Source: Morella rubra (lineage: Eukaryota; Streptophyta; Magnoliopsida; Fagales; Myricaceae). Taken from it: a stretch of 64,000 nucleotides of DNA. Every line of letters starts with the position of its first letter. The first letter of the stretch is position 1. Shown here piece after piece: positions 22,282 through 34,620 of this stretch. The stretch is from contig CM025851.1 of assembly GCA_003952965.2 (NCBI GenBank), positions 12,491,920 through 12,555,919 of the forward strand. Direction: 5' to 3'. Below the pieces are notes generated by a model that had not been told where the DNA came from, ran no database searches, and was given only the letters and a program-made list of their open reading frames with translations. A program made the position numbers and the translations under genes.

Positions 22282-24991
22282 TAGAGCTGCCTAAGTTACC
22301 GGCCGGACCGGCCAACCCGGACCGAAACTGGACTAGCCAACTCGGATCTAAACTGGACCGATTTTGGCCAAAATCGATCCCTTTTCTGATACCGGATTTA
22401 CCGGTCCGGGAAATCGGTGTACTCTGGTCCGGTTCCGGGTTACCTATATGGAAAACCGAAATTGGACTGGAGTATATCATTCCAAACCAGTCCTTACGGA
22501 TTTAAAAAAAAAAAAAAAATGCGTTGGATGAATTTGACCAGCGCGGACCCTCTTTCCCGTACCCAAAAGTGTTTAGCATTAAAAAAAAAAAAATTCTTTG
22601 GATGCGCACACAGCCCCCTCAAACCCTTCTCTCTCTCTCTCTCTCTCGCGCCCCCTCTTTTCTATTTTTAGAAAACCCTAATTTCCCCCTCCCTGCCGCC
22701 TCCCCCTCCTCCTTCACGGCCTTCCCCGCCTTCTAGCGTTCCTCCCTTCCACCTCACGGCCTCCCCTCCCCCTCCCCTCCATCTCACGGCCTCCCTTCCC
22801 CCTCCACCTCCAAGCTCCAGCGTGCAACCCTTTCCCTCCCTCCACCACCTTACAGCGTTTGTAAGTTATTTATTTCCCTTTTTTTTTTTTTAAACATCAG
22901 TAAGTTCAATATCTATTTAGTTTTGTCCTTTCATATGCTACGTTCATATTGTTGTTACTTGTCAGTATAGTGTTAATGTGTTATATGCATTGGATAACAT
23001 TGTATTTGAAGCTTGACATTGGCATATTAGTTTGTATTTACTATTTAATTTTTTTAGTGCAGGTTACGAGATTGTGAGTTTTGAAGTTGTGTTTGAGGTC
23101 AGTGCATTGCATTGAGGTAAAAATTTGTTCACTTATTTAGTTAATTATTTATTATAGTTAATTAGTTAATTTAGTATTTTAGAGTATAGGTTAGGTTGTG
23201 AAACTGTGGAGGATGGGCTTGATTGGATCATTGAAGGTTTGGTGTTTGTGAAACTGTGGAGGATGAGCTTGATTGGATTATTGATAATTGATTGAATATT
23301 TGCTTTTGAAATTGTGTTGATATTTGCTTGTTTAGTATATCACATTTAGGTATTAGTAATTTAGTATATATTGTGACATTGGAGTATATATTTTGATGCA
23401 TTGTTTGTTCACCTTTGCTAGATGGATAATCAATCTGAACCAACCATAGAGGGTCAGGGAGCACCGTCTAATACCATGTCTCTTGTAATTGATTTAGAGT
23501 CTGGCTAAGATGTCCTTAGTCCTACTCCTACTCGTTCCAACCAAAGTCGGCCTCCCAAACGTAAAGCATCTATGGTATGAGATCACATGACAAAGAAGAT
23601 AGATTGTGATCCCAATTACCCCATGTGTTATTGTAATTACTGTAAGAAAGAGTATCTTTGTGACAGTAATAGAATTGGTACCACGACCCTTAAGAATCAT
23701 GTCTTGAAGTGTGAGAAAAATCCTATGAATAGGATAAAAGGTCCAATGGATAAATATGAAACACAGTTGATTGGTAATGCAGCCACTGAAGGAGAGAGTG
23801 AAAATGTTAGGCCTAGTTTGATAGTCCATAAGTATAATGCAGCGATTTCAGGCAAAAGCTTGCAGAGATGTGTATAATTAATGAGATGCCATTTAGGGTA
23901 GTGGACGGTCAGCATTTAGCACGGGGGGTCGTGTGCTTGATTCCTTTCGCAGTTCTTTGTCTCCAGTCACAGTTGAGGCTATTGTGTGCTCTCAAAATTG
24001 GTTGAAGGATCCAATTAAGTTAGATATTCGGGAGTCACTGGACGAAGTTGAGGTCTTTGAGGCGTTAGAATCAGGTAATATTATTATATTTTGTTTCTAT
24101 GTTGGTTAATTTTTTTAATTTTATAAGTTCTAGTTATTTATGAAGATTTGAACATGTTTTTGTCATAAATTATTAGGAATAATGTTTAACTCACGAGTGG
24201 CTCGGCTTGAGATAACTGAAGACTAATTTAATTTGATTTCATGGTAAGTTTTTATCTCTTTTTTATAAGAATGCCCACTATATTATTTATTAGTTTATTA
24301 TCTCACGTGTAAATTTTTTTTTCCTTTTACAGCTTTCATGGGAGATGGACAATTCACAACCGAACAGTGGACACATTAATGGATATTTTAATGACATGTA
24401 TTATTAATTATACTTTTAGTTTGTTGATTTGATTATTTTGTTGTTTGTTATGGCTTGTAATAGAGTAGTGTAGTTAGTAATTATTAATTAGTTTTACTTG
24501 TAATTCTATTTGATACTTTTATTTTAGACTTCCTTTATATTGTAATGTCTATTTGTTTTGTTGATTTTAAATGTATGATTTATTATCTTAAAAAAACTAT
24601 GATTTATAACTCTTTAATTAGAGCTTAGTATTTTCTTCAAATCGAATGTAACAATTTTTACAAAATTTGGTTGAAATGTAGCCAAATATTTCATGTAAAA
24701 ATAGGCCAAAAAATTGATGTAAAGAAACCCAAAAAATGGTCCCAAAAAGTCCAAAATAAAACCCCAAAAAAGGCCTAAAAAAGTAAAAATGCTAAGAGGC
24801 CCAAACCAAAAAAAGGCCCAAAATGTCATGGTTCAAACGGCCCAAACCGTCCAATTCGGATCGGTGAAATCGGGGACCGGACCGGACCGGTCTATTAGAA
24901 TGACTGGTTCGGTCCGGTCCGGTATGTGCACTTTAGGGTATTACCGGTTTGGCCGACCGGACCGGACCGGACCGGCTATTGGACAGCCCTA
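22282..24991 (+). mobile_element. hAT transposon, internally decayed (2.7 kb)
   Basis: The ends are TAGAGCTGCCTAA on the left and the complement of TAGGGCTGTCCAATAG on the right. The perfect 8-bp duplication ACTGCAGC lies at 22274-22281 and 24992-24999. CCGGACCGG-rich subterminal regions occur on both sides. The interior carries a BED-finger fragment (23587-23877) and short pieces that could be transposase, but no full transposase. It is inserted in the LINE RT. Confidence 0.9.
23587..23877 (+). pseudogene. hAT transposase N-terminal BED zinc-finger fragment
   Basis: This 96-residue frame shows CNYCKKEYLCDSNRIGTTTL then KNHVLKCEKNP, a C2H2-type BED finger (Cys-x2-Cys ... His-x4-Cys) as found at the N-terminus of RICESLEEPER-like hAT transposases, where it binds the element's ends. 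The catalytic domain and the dimerisation domain are absent. The frame upstream (about 23421-23586) may encode more of the N-terminus but contains a stop. Confidence 0.82.
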
Positions 24992-25009
24992 ACTGCAGCA
25001 GTCACCTAG

Positions 25010-25640
25010 TCAAGTAAAAAGTTCAGTACAATAACAAAGAGAGTGGGAGAAAGTGGGTCACCTTCGAAGTCCACGGGTAGAGCCAAAATTCCAATTGGGC
25101 TGCCATTTAAGAGGATGGAAAAAGTGAGTGCACACACACGATGGGATCCAATTAATGAACTGCAGTGGGAATCCACATATGGATAGAATTTGAAGTATTG
25201 GGCCTCATTTCATTCTTTCAAAAGCTTTTTTCATGTCAACCTTGATTGCCATATCCACCTTTACCATGCTTGTGTTTGATTGAGTGAAAGGCTTCTAATG
25301 CTAAGGAAGAGTTCTCTTGAATAATTTTACCTTTCACAAATGCAGATTGATAAGGGGAAATAAGACGAGGGAGAAAAGGTTGAAGGCGAGTTGACAAAAT
25401 TTTTTAGACGATTTTATAAAGGGTATTACAAAGACTAATAAGACGAAAATGAGAGATGAAAAAAGGGTGTTCAATTTTTGGGACGAGAGTGATGAAGGTA
25501 TGGTTAAGATCAGAGGGAAATTTTCCAGAGATAAAAAACTGTTGAACAAAAGTAATAATGTCAGCACTGATGATGTACCAGAAAGATTGAAAGAATAGAG
25601 GTGGTAGTCCATCAGGTCTTGGAGCTTTATTTGAGAGCAA
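25010..25640 (-). pseudogene. LINE ORF2 reverse-transcriptase N-terminal part
   Basis: Frame 25404-25640 reads KAPRPDGLPPLFFQSFW, LNHTFITLVPKIEHP and RLISLCNTLYKIV. A shifted frame down to about 25010 continues with the AFHSIK, DMKKAFERM and DPLSPTLF motifs, that is RT palm motif A and the GDPLSP block. The hAT element (22282-24991) interrupts it right after this point. Confidence 0.85.
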
Positions 25641-25645
25641 GGATT

Positions 25646-26799
25646 TTAGAGAAATGATTTCCTGTTCAATAGCAATAGTGCGATTTGTTCTTCAGGGAAA
25701 ATGATGTTGGAGAAGAGATTTTGAAGACCAGTAAAATTAGTAGGATTGGCCATATGTGTGGAAGAGAAAAGGGTTGAGAAATGGGTAGTAAATAAGGCAC
25801 CAATCGCATTTCTATATGAGATCCAATCGTTTTGATGGTCCTTCAAGGTGCTAATATAGTTTCTGCTGCGCCTGATTATGGTAGATGTGAAAAAGAATTT
25901 GGTGTTTAGTTCATTAGAGACAAGCCATTGAGATCTGGACTTTTGTCGCCAAAGAAGTTGCTCCCTTTGAAGTTGTTCATGAAGCAAAACTTTCAGTGAG
26001 ATTCATAATTATGGGTAGCAATGGTAGAAGGTAATTGCTGCATGCGGCTTATCTCAACAGAAATCTGTTTTATACAACCAGAGCTAAAGTGAATTTTGTT
26101 CCAAGCTCGAAGGGCTGATATGGTTGTTGCTATTTTATGAGAAATATTGAGAGATAGGGATGGAGGAATGGAGTTCCAGGCATCAACAATAACTAAGTAG
26201 CATGAGGGGTCTCTAATCCAACAATGCTCAAATATGAAAGGTGTGATTTTTGAATAATATTGGCCCTTAGTGTCCAGTAGTATAGATGAGTGATTTGATG
26301 AGGCTCAAATCAAGTGTTTTACAAAAGCTCTTGGATAAAGTTGGAGCCAAAGATTATTTTTTATTCCCCTGTCTAGCCTCTCTTGAACATTTGCAAGACC
26401 ATGTCGACTATTTGACCAAGTAAAAGCTGGTCTCTCAAAATTAAGGTTAGACAGCCCATGAGTTTGAAATACTAGCTTGAAATTTGAGGGTTTGGACGAG
26501 GAATCATAAAGTTTACCACCTTGTTTGCTATTAGAGGACATAATGGCATTGAAATCTCCAATAAGTAACCATGGACTCGAGTAGTAGTGCCCAACATGAA
26601 TGAGATTGTCCCAAAATTGGTTTTTAAGAGAATTATAAGGAAGACCATAGATAAATGAGCAAAGAAAGGAAATACAAGGCACATTAGGATACATCAAAAC
26701 ATGGATCATATTACTATTTTTACAAAGGATAGAGGAAGTACAACCAGCTCTCCATGAGAGCACAAGACCTCCTTTAGTACAAAGAAGGGACCAAAACAT
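25646..26799 (-). pseudogene. LINE ORF2 endonuclease and linker
   Basis: Frame 26305-26799 is the C-terminal half of the apurinic-type endonuclease: GLVLSWRAG, FIYGLPYN, PWLLIGDFNAI, PAFTWSNSRHG and VQERLDRG. GDFN and the Ser-Asn (normally Ser-Asp-His) region are typical. Frame 25646-25987 is the linker to RT, with LLWRQKSRSQWLVSNELNTKFFFTST. Frame changes separate the pieces. Confidence 0.87.
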
Positions 26800-27696
26800 A
26801 TGAGTAGAAGTCTAGTCTACTAAGGATAGAAACAACAACATGGTCAATAACCTTAGACTCCATAATGTATATATAATCAAGATTGTGATCCTGAATGAGG
26901 GTTCGAAGAGTGTTTATTGCCGAGGGTCAAGCTAGCCCTCGACAATTTCAGGCTAAGATCTTTGTGGAGCAGGATGGGGCATGCATCGGCCCGCCTCCTC
27001 AGCCATAGGATTAACTCTTTCAGGGACAAAGGGTGGTACAAAGACATGAAGTCTTTGGTCTTGAGTAATGAGAGCTCTGAGTTTCTTCCGTTCCATTTTT
27101 TTCTTGGCAGCATGAATAGTGTGTTGTTGTTTGGATTCATTAAGGATGGAAAGGATAGGATTAGCAGAAGATGGAGAGTGGGGCTCAATGATCAGTTTCT
27201 TTTGGCTGGGGAGTGAAGAGTCTACTATTTCCTCCATTTTAAGTTTACCACCTCAACTGGATGGGCCAGACTTCTGTGAGGGTTGAGATTTTGGGGAAGT
27301 GCGATGGCTTGAGGTAGCTCTAGCTTTGCCACTAAAAAGTAGTGGGAGCAGAAGGGGAGTGGGGTAATGCAGGATTGGTATAGATAGAGATATGGGGAGT
27401 GGAGGGTGGAGGATGATATCTTGGAGGGGTATCAATAAGGGGAAAAGGCACAAGAGGGAAATCATGGAAATCTTAAAGGTTTGAGTCAGATAAAATATGA
27501 AATAGGTCAGGATGGTAAACTGTGTCACTGTCATGAAGAATAAGGGGGTCCAAGTCAACATTCAGATGTGGTGTTGGTGGTCCATTTGAGTAGGGGGTGT
27601 GGGCAGAAGTTCCTAAATGTTGATTATGGAGGAGATAAAAGCATATGGAGATATTGGATTTGCAAGAGAGAAAGGTTGAGGTGGGTGGTCCATAGT

Positions 27697-30600
27697 TGTC
27701 ACGCCCCGTGCTAGTACTTACCCCCTAGGCTCTCCCATAGTAACAGAATGCACACAAGCGGGGATTACTGCGCGCATTAATCCTATAAAGGCCTGATAAC
27801 TAGCTTTGAAAAAGCTTAGTGGAAATGTTTTAGTGAAAAGAGATAAGTATAGTAAGGAAGGAAAATAATAGTTTTAGGGATGTAACAGATAGGTTACACT
27901 GTATTAAATGAGGAGACTAAAATAACTTAATAAATTAAGTAGGTGAACTTAGAAAAATATTTTAAAAACAATCTGGTAAAGAAATGAAAGTTAAGGGTGG
28001 CTTGTGGCTTAAGGAAGAAATAAGATAAGGAGAAATCTCAAAAATATAAATACAAAATTTTTCCACTAGTGCATTTTACAAAGAACAAAATCCTTCATGA
28101 GGATACAACAATAAGAGAAAGTAAATACAAAAGTAGAAGTTGTCTACAGCTTTCCATCCTACAAAAAAAAAAATGGAATAGAATGTACACGAACTAACCC
28201 AAAAAGAACGATTACAATTGATATCTAGTCGACCATCGACTCGGTGTCGGAGGTTAGGTCAATAATTTTATTTTCCCCAATATCCTCTGCCAGTGGTGCC
28301 GGTGGAGGAGAGACGTCATACAAAAGAGTCGGGTCAAAATCAACTAGCTCGAAATCCTCAACTGAGGGAACTGGGATGGTCAGAGGCTCTTTAAGGTACC
28401 ATTGGGGCTCGTACTCCACGAAAACCTCGAATGACTCAGCGACATACGTCCAGATCGTCATCACTAAAATGTATAGGTCAACATCCAAAAGTTCCTCGCT
28501 CATAAAGATTAACATCTGTTACGTCCAGGGTCCACAGCCATAGCGGTACATGCAAGAAAATTTAAACAAATAAAGGGGTGAGTCCTATTGACTCAGTAAG
28601 GGGGAAAAAAGGGAACATGCTATAAACAATTATCGTAGTATGTAAACAATAAGAATTAAGCATTGATAATCATGATCAGGATAACAATGTATGATTGATG
28701 AAATGCAGAGATAATGCATCTGTTTCTCGGTTATTTCACTTTCTTTCTTTCGTTATTTATTTATTTATTTCTTTCCTTTCTTTTTTGGTCATCAGAGGTG
28801 TCCTTTCAGTCTCTTTGTTTAACCCTCAGAGTCTGGGTTGTGCGTCCCTCCTCTCCTCTGGGACTGTCCCGTGCCCCGACACCAGGACCCTGTCAAGCGT
28901 ATATTGTTTCACGCTAGGGACACCAACCACTCCTTTCAATGGTGGCTTGCACTATCACACTGTTGTGATCGGTACTGTCACTCTGTCATTGGACTACCTT
29001 TGGGTATGGAGTTTCATTTCTGTCATTCTGTTATTCGATTTCCCACACCCATGACATGACCCATGACATGATGATGCAACATGTGTCATATACCTCATTG
29101 ATAATCAAGTAATCAAAGAATTTCAATGGATTTCATATATCAACTGTCATATAAAATGAAGCAACCTAAATTCACAGTAACTTTCTTAATTCTTAAGTGG
29201 CCATTTCATCTAATGTTCATGTGCTATAATTAATCAACATCTAAGTCATCATGGCTACAACGATCTAAACATCACATTTTGTAATAGGCAAGTCCAACAA
29301 CTTATACGGTTGGATTGTTTGTTTTTATTTTAAACCCACTAAGGACCGGCTATTCAAAGAGTTAGGGCTTTTGACTATTTTCAAAAGAAAAGGCTTCTCG
29401 GGCATATAAAGAAAATTCTTCCCGAGCATAAAAATAGTCTTCCCGGGCATAGATAAAAATATAAGTCTTCCTGAACATACAAAAAAAAACATCTTCCCGG
29501 GCATATATAAAGAAAAAGTCTTCCACGGGTATTCAAAAACAATCTTCCCGGGCATATAGAAAGAAAAACCTTTCCTGGGCATTCAAAATCACTCTTCCCA
29601 AGTCTACAAAGAAAAACATTGTCCCGGACTTATATAAATAAAAGCTTCCCTGCCATGTAAACAAAAGCTTCCATGCCATGTAACAAAATATAAGCCTTTC
29701 CCGGGCATTCAAAAACATCTTCCTCGGACATGTAAGAATAAAAGCTTCCCGGGCATAAATACAATCAAAATCTTTCCCGAGCCTATCTAAAACAGTCTTC
29801 CCCGAGCATATATAAAAATCCCTTATTCTCGAAAGTTAAATCTGGTTTCAGGTGGTCCCCAAAGTCTTTGGGCCCCCTTTTCTCTTATAAGCCCTTCACA
29901 TATTTTGTTTGGTTTAAATCCAACGCAGGAACAAAAATGGGTTACTTGTCTTTTCCCTTCTCATGATAAAAGTTACGTTTTAAGCACAATCCGAACAACC
30001 CCAATACCCCTATTTAAGATAAACTCTACACCTTACCTCAGCTCATTGATGTACTGCGTTCTTGAAAGAGTAAAACACCTAAAAATAGCAAGACACCATG
30101 TTAGGAAAAGAAAAGACAAAAGCTGAGGGGAAGAAAAGTGCAGGCCGAAATACCTCACTTTTTCCTAACTTCCTCGTAATCTCCTTCCTTTTCTTTGGTC
30201 TTTTCCTCCTCTTATCCTTCGGTCAATTTCTTTGGTCACCAAGTGTTTCACGTCACTTTCCCTCTCTTTCTCTCTAAGTCAACTGAAGTTTCTCTCCTAA
30301 TGTCGTTATCAGTTTTAGCCGAGTAAATCTCTTCCTCTCTTATTCTTTTTGTTGAACAAAACAAATAAATAGAACATAACTTACTTACGGTTATTTCCCC
30401 CTGGCCAGTCTACATACCCTAGGCTAGGTCTAGAGACAATCAGCATAAATCATGACGTACTAATCATAAGCAGCCACCTAACTTTCCCAAATCTCACGTA
30501 TCTATTAAAAGCAGTAAATAAAAATAGGCACCAATGACAAAGCTCTATCTATAGGATCGGCTAAAATAAGATAAGAGTGCATTTAATGCGCATTAATGCA

Positions 30601-31151
30601 CACCATCCGGTTAAGGCACGTGGAAAAAGGTAAAATAAAAAGTAAAGTCGGGTATACAGGGCTCAGTCATCCGTGCATGACAAAAATAAGCCCCGAGCAT
30701 AGTCTAAAAGATCCCGGGTCTAGGTCTCAAAATTTTTGAGTAGTGCTTGGGTCTCAAAACTCCCAGGCATGCTGCTTTCGGTCAGCCCGGGACTTTAGTA
30801 CTTAGTGACCCCAGCCTTTATTACGCGGTGACCCCGGGTATTACTACTCGGTGTCCCCGGGTGTTTCTCCTTGGTGACCTCGGCCTCACAGATCGCTTAC
30901 CCCGGGAATTTCTTTTTTCCGGGTACTCAAGCCCCTCCTACCTCGGGAATTTTCCCCCAGGCACTCTAGCACCGGTCCTGCCAGACCCTATATCCTGTGT
31001 AAATATAAGTGCAAAAAAAAATGTCACATAAACACATATAATAGAACTTACATCAGAAAAGCTATATTTAAAGAAGTGGATCAAAAACTTATATATATTA
31101 TACATAAAAACTATATTAAACAAGTAGATTAAACAAGAGAGGGGTGTTACA
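27697..31151. mobile_element. LTR-type insertion (3455 bp, TG...CA ends, 5-bp target duplication)
   Basis: The element begins TGTCACGCCCCGTG and ends GGGGTGTTACA. It is flanked by the 5-bp direct repeat ATAGT (27692-27696 and 31152-31156). A 5-bp duplication with TG/CA ends fits an LTR-retrotransposon. No gag or pol frame is present and I could not see two LTRs, so a long solo LTR or a large non-coding derivative is most likely. A 96-residue acidic open frame on the minus strand (28225-28515) has no known match. It interrupts LINE ORF1. Confidence 0.75.
29385..29820. repeat. Degenerate CTTCCCGGGCAT minisatellite
   Basis: About fifteen imperfect copies of CTTCCCGGGCATATAAA, spaced 25-35 bp apart, lie inside the LTR-type element. 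A second cluster of CCCCGGG-containing units lies at 30660-30960. Confidence 0.8.
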
Positions 31152-31819
31152 ATAGTGGTACTAAGTGTGGATATGGACTGTTGAGTAATGGAGATGGGGT
31201 CATTTGCATGAGGGTAGGTGTTAAATAGAGTAAGAGTTTGGTGCTTAACAGTTTCCTTTAAGGTGGAAGCAGATCGGGTTTGCAGCAAGTAATCATTTGA
31301 AGTGCTGTTTTTTTCCAATTTCTAAGCATGGAGTGGTTGACAAAGGACAAATATCAAGGTTGGGAGATATATCCACATTTGTAGTGGCAGGATCAGACAG
31401 GTCTAAAGTGGGATTAAAAGCGTGAGAGTGAGGTGAAATAGGAGTATCATGCATTAATTTGGGAAGGGACGACTGAGATGTGGGAGGCAGAGTGCGCTGA
31501 CTTATTGCAGGAGTGGCTAACTACTTGGTAACAAGGCTGGTAGAATCAGCAAGAGGCTCTGTTGTTAAGGGGGAGAAGTTGGAAGTGCGAAGGGTGGAGT
31601 TTGTGAAACTAAGGGTGAATTGAGATTACCAAGATTTGGAAAATAAATGAGGAGTGTGGTGATCAATGTTAGAAAATCCAGGTGAAGGAGAGGAATTGTG
31701 GAACGAGGTTTGCGGAGAAAGAGAAAGGGGCAAAAAAGGAATAATGTCTCCCAAGGTGGAGGGGGGGTGGGGGTGGTATCAGTAGAAGTTGTGGACGATC
31801 GGTGCTTTAATTGTGGGGA

Positions 31820-32543
31820 GACAAATGGGAATGACTACTTTTTTTCATTTTCAGAGGATCAGCTCTTAGATCCGTACCAAATTTGGATTCAAAGATAGTA
31901 TCCAAAACATCACAGAAATTTACTGAATGACCTAATTCGACCACAATGATAGCAAAAATCAGATAATTTTTCATATTTAAATTGGATTTTTGTTGGAACA
32001 CTAGAAGGTCTAGGAAATAGAAACCCAATTTTCAGAGGAAGAGAAACATCAAATTCAACACTTATACGCACAAGCTTTTTATAAGCGACTCCAAAACATA
32101 GAGGCTCAATTTCAAGGAGATTACCCATATGCTTACCAATTAAGGTAATATTATGAGAAGAGGCTATAGACAGGGGTATACCATGAAGTTGAACCCATAA
32201 CTGGGCTGTTGATAAGTCAATTTCCTCAATGCCAACGTCCCAATTCCGTTATTTGAGAATCATCAAATGGCCTTTGAAGTTCCATGTGGCTGATTCAAGA
32301 ACAAAAGCTTTCTCCGATTGGTGTTTGAATATGAAGAGAAATTTGTTGGTTTTGAGGTCCTCAAGTGAGAGTTCTGGAGCAAAATCTCACACTTTTCTAA
32401 TGGTTTCAAAGAGGGAAGATTTATTTGGAGTACGCTTAGCAACTAACTGGCCAATTAAGACAAGACTGGAGGCAAGCTTAGCTTGTTCTTCATTAGGTAG
32501 TAATTTTGAGGGGAGATCGTCTCAGGGAAGGGACCGAGTTTGA
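31820..32543 (-). pseudogene. LINE ORF1 fragment with CCHC-like knuckle
   Basis: Frame 31910-32128 reads KIQFKYEKLSDFCYHCGRIR, preceded by a SLPLKIGFLFPRP block. This is the DUF4283/zf-CCHC region of plant LINE ORF1 (the nucleic-acid-binding protein). The last knuckle residues are lost (IRSFSKFL). Upstream DNA to about 32540 carries more of ORF1 in other frames. Confidence 0.72.
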
Positions 32544-32964
32544 TGGGTTAGGGCATTAATGGCATTCTCCAGAGAGGGGAGGGCCACCGTATAGAGAGGG
32601 CAAGGGGAAGAAGAAAGTTTTATAGGAAGACAAGGTAGTATCAACGGTAATAGAAAATGGTAGTTAGGGAGCTAAAGTTGCAAAAGGGACGAGAGAAAGA
32701 AAGGGGGCGGATGGAGAGAGGGCTAGAACATTGAGAAGAGAGGAGGAAGATGAGGCAACGACGGATGGGAATAGTAAAAAAACCACTAAGGGCAGGGATG
32801 AGATAGACACTCTCGAGAAGATAATCCACTAAGGGCAAAAGTGAATTGGATGATACAGCAATGCATATCTGCTGTCAGTTTTGTCTAATGAGCTGTTTGG
32901 AAAGTTTTGTGCAACGTGTGGCTTCGGACAAGGCAACCCTTGTCGTCAGTTCTATTTATTCTTA

Positions 32965-33735
32965 GGGCATGTTTGTTTTGATGAGATTTTTAGGATTTGA
33001 AGTGTTTTGAGAATTTTTAGGTGATGTTGGAGTTTATTGGTGTTTGTGTAGAAGTTATTGAGATGTAAAAAAAGTAATGATGATTTTTAAGGTTGTTGTT
33101 TGTAGATTATTTTTATTGGGATGAATGAAGAAGATAAAATGTAAAAATATATTGTTTATTTATAATATTTATTATAATTTCGAATTTATTTTTTATTATA
33201 ATATAAATATTTGAAAGGTATTAAAAAAAAAGGGAGAAGAAGAAGAAGACAAACGACTAATGTGGTTAAAAAGAAAAAAGAAAGAAGGAGAAGACAAACG
33301 ACTAATGCGGTTAAAAAGAAAAAAGAAAGAAGAAGAAGACAAAAGAGTTATTGACGCCTACTGACAAGCTGCAGGGTATTGCAGGGGAAGGGGGGAAAAT
33401 GCGGTAGGATATTTAATGGTCGGATGAGATGATCATATCGCCCTCAACCAAAGCCTTAACGTTGGATAAAGCAGTTGGAGTATTTCGTCCATTCACATGT
33501 CCGAGTGGTTAATGAGCTGAACGTGTGGGGTCATGTATTTTTTTAAATTTCAATTTTACCCTTAAGTATTTATGTCTTCAAAGCACTATTGGAGGCTATG
33601 TTGGTAATTTTTCATAAGCATGGTTAGGGTAAAAATGGAAAATAATTAACTGCATCCTAAATTTTAACATGTTCGGTTTACTTTGGTAGTAAGTTGAATG
33701 CGAATTTTAAAAATATCTCTTAAACGAACAAGCCC
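32965..33735. mobile_element. PIF/Harbinger-like (Tourist) miniature element with TTA duplication
   Basis: The left end is GGGCATGTTTGTTTTGA and the right end is the complement of GGGCTTGTTCGTTTAAG. The 3-bp duplication TTA lies at 32962-32964 and 33736-33738. Both features are typical of Tourist elements. Inside, 33236-33345 is a tandem repeat and the rest is AT-rich and non-coding. Confidence 0.75.
33236..33345. repeat. Tandem repeat, about 55-bp unit, purine-rich
   Basis: Two near-identical units contain GAAGACAAACGACTAATG, then CGGTTAAAAAGAAAAAAG or TGGTTAAAAAG, and a third begins. It is flanked by (GAA)n. Confidence 0.8.
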
Positions 33736-34099
33736 TTAAGTCTTGTCTCGACTATTGTTGCGGGAAGAGCTAGAAAGCGGATTGAAGGTTATTCATGTGG
33801 CACGTGGGGCTCCAATTGTAAATAAACAGTCAGTCAAAATTTTAGACACTTATTTAATAAAATAATCTCTATTTTCATCAAATTATATATTTCTACTACA
33901 ATAAATATAAAAATTTATTCAAACTATTAATCTCTTCACTTTTTCACCAACTTCAATACTCTAAAATTTTGATCTCCAAAATTTTAGCACACAAACACAT
34001 ATGCAATGGTTAGGACATAAGATAAGATTATAGTAGAGAATTTACAATAGAAAAAATCCAAAGGGTCATCGCCAAATTTGGGGGCCGAAGCTTATTTAT

Positions 34100-34620
34100 G
34101 AGGACACAATTAGGTCCTCAGTGAAGGGATGCAAGAAGCCCATAGCAAGTGGACCCGAAGGCCCATGAATCATGGGAAGTCCCGCAGAAAATTGGCCAGA
34201 AGGCCCATTGAAAGTAACAACCACTACACAAGATAGTGGCAATTGTCGCTGAAGGAGGAATTGATGCATTATTGTTGATCTTGCTCCCTTAGAACACTTA
34301 ACATGTAAATACCAACGATAAATACAACACAGATTCAAAGAAAGTAAACACTCGACAAAATATACTAAAACATCTAAACATGCCTTAAACAAGCAGTCAA
34401 ACTCAAATGAGCTGATAGCTAACATAGGTTGCGAACTAAGCCAAGTAGACATGGCTAGATTTGCGTCCAAGGGGTTGATGGTGAAGGTGGCATGTGGTGG
34501 CGATTGATGGAAATTCATGACTTTAGGGAAGGTCAGGAGCTGCCGAGATCGATCTTGGGAAGCGTGGCAAGTCAAAGTAGGCTGAGAAGCAGTTAGCAAT
34601 AACCAAAAAGTTATCGGTGG
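34100..34620. repeat. Duplicated segment, second copy at 54178-55215
   Basis: 34255-34610 is about 90% the same as 54178-54258 joined to 54948-55215. Examples are CTTGCTCCCTTAGAA, ACTTAACATGTAAATACC and GGTGGCATGTGGTGGCGATT. It holds the empty site (34320-34336, AAATACAACACAGATTC) for the LINE inserted at 54259. The long minus-strand frame (34096-34599) resembles nothing I know. Confidence 0.8.

Larger units (their letters stand above)
18690..32640 (-). mobile_element. LINE (L1-type, about 6.5 kb of its own sequence) split by nested insertions
   Basis: The order on the minus strand is the normal LINE order. ORF1 zinc-knuckle region (about 32540-31820) comes first, then the ORF1 end (27690-26880), endonuclease (26799-26305), RT linker (25987-25646), RT (25640 to about 25010), the end of RT (20977-19940), and zf-RVT plus RNase H (19847-18762). 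The A-rich 3' tail reads as T-rich plus-strand DNA at 18680-18715. Three later elements interrupt it: 27697-31151, 22282-24991 and 20982-21398. A GC-rich block (21407-22273) of unclear origin also lies in the RT. Many stops and frameshifts show it is dead. The 5' border near 32640-32860 is not precise, and no target duplication was found. Confidence 0.82.

Noticed and set aside
27253-27561. Minus-strand 102-codon frame near the LINE
   Set aside because: It lies in the low-similarity tail of LINE ORF1 and no conserved block was found, so it was not listed as its own gene.
34096-34599. 167-codon minus-strand frame
   Set aside because: It lies in a duplicated segment whose second copy does not keep the frame open (LINE insertion and indels). 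No family match is recognised.
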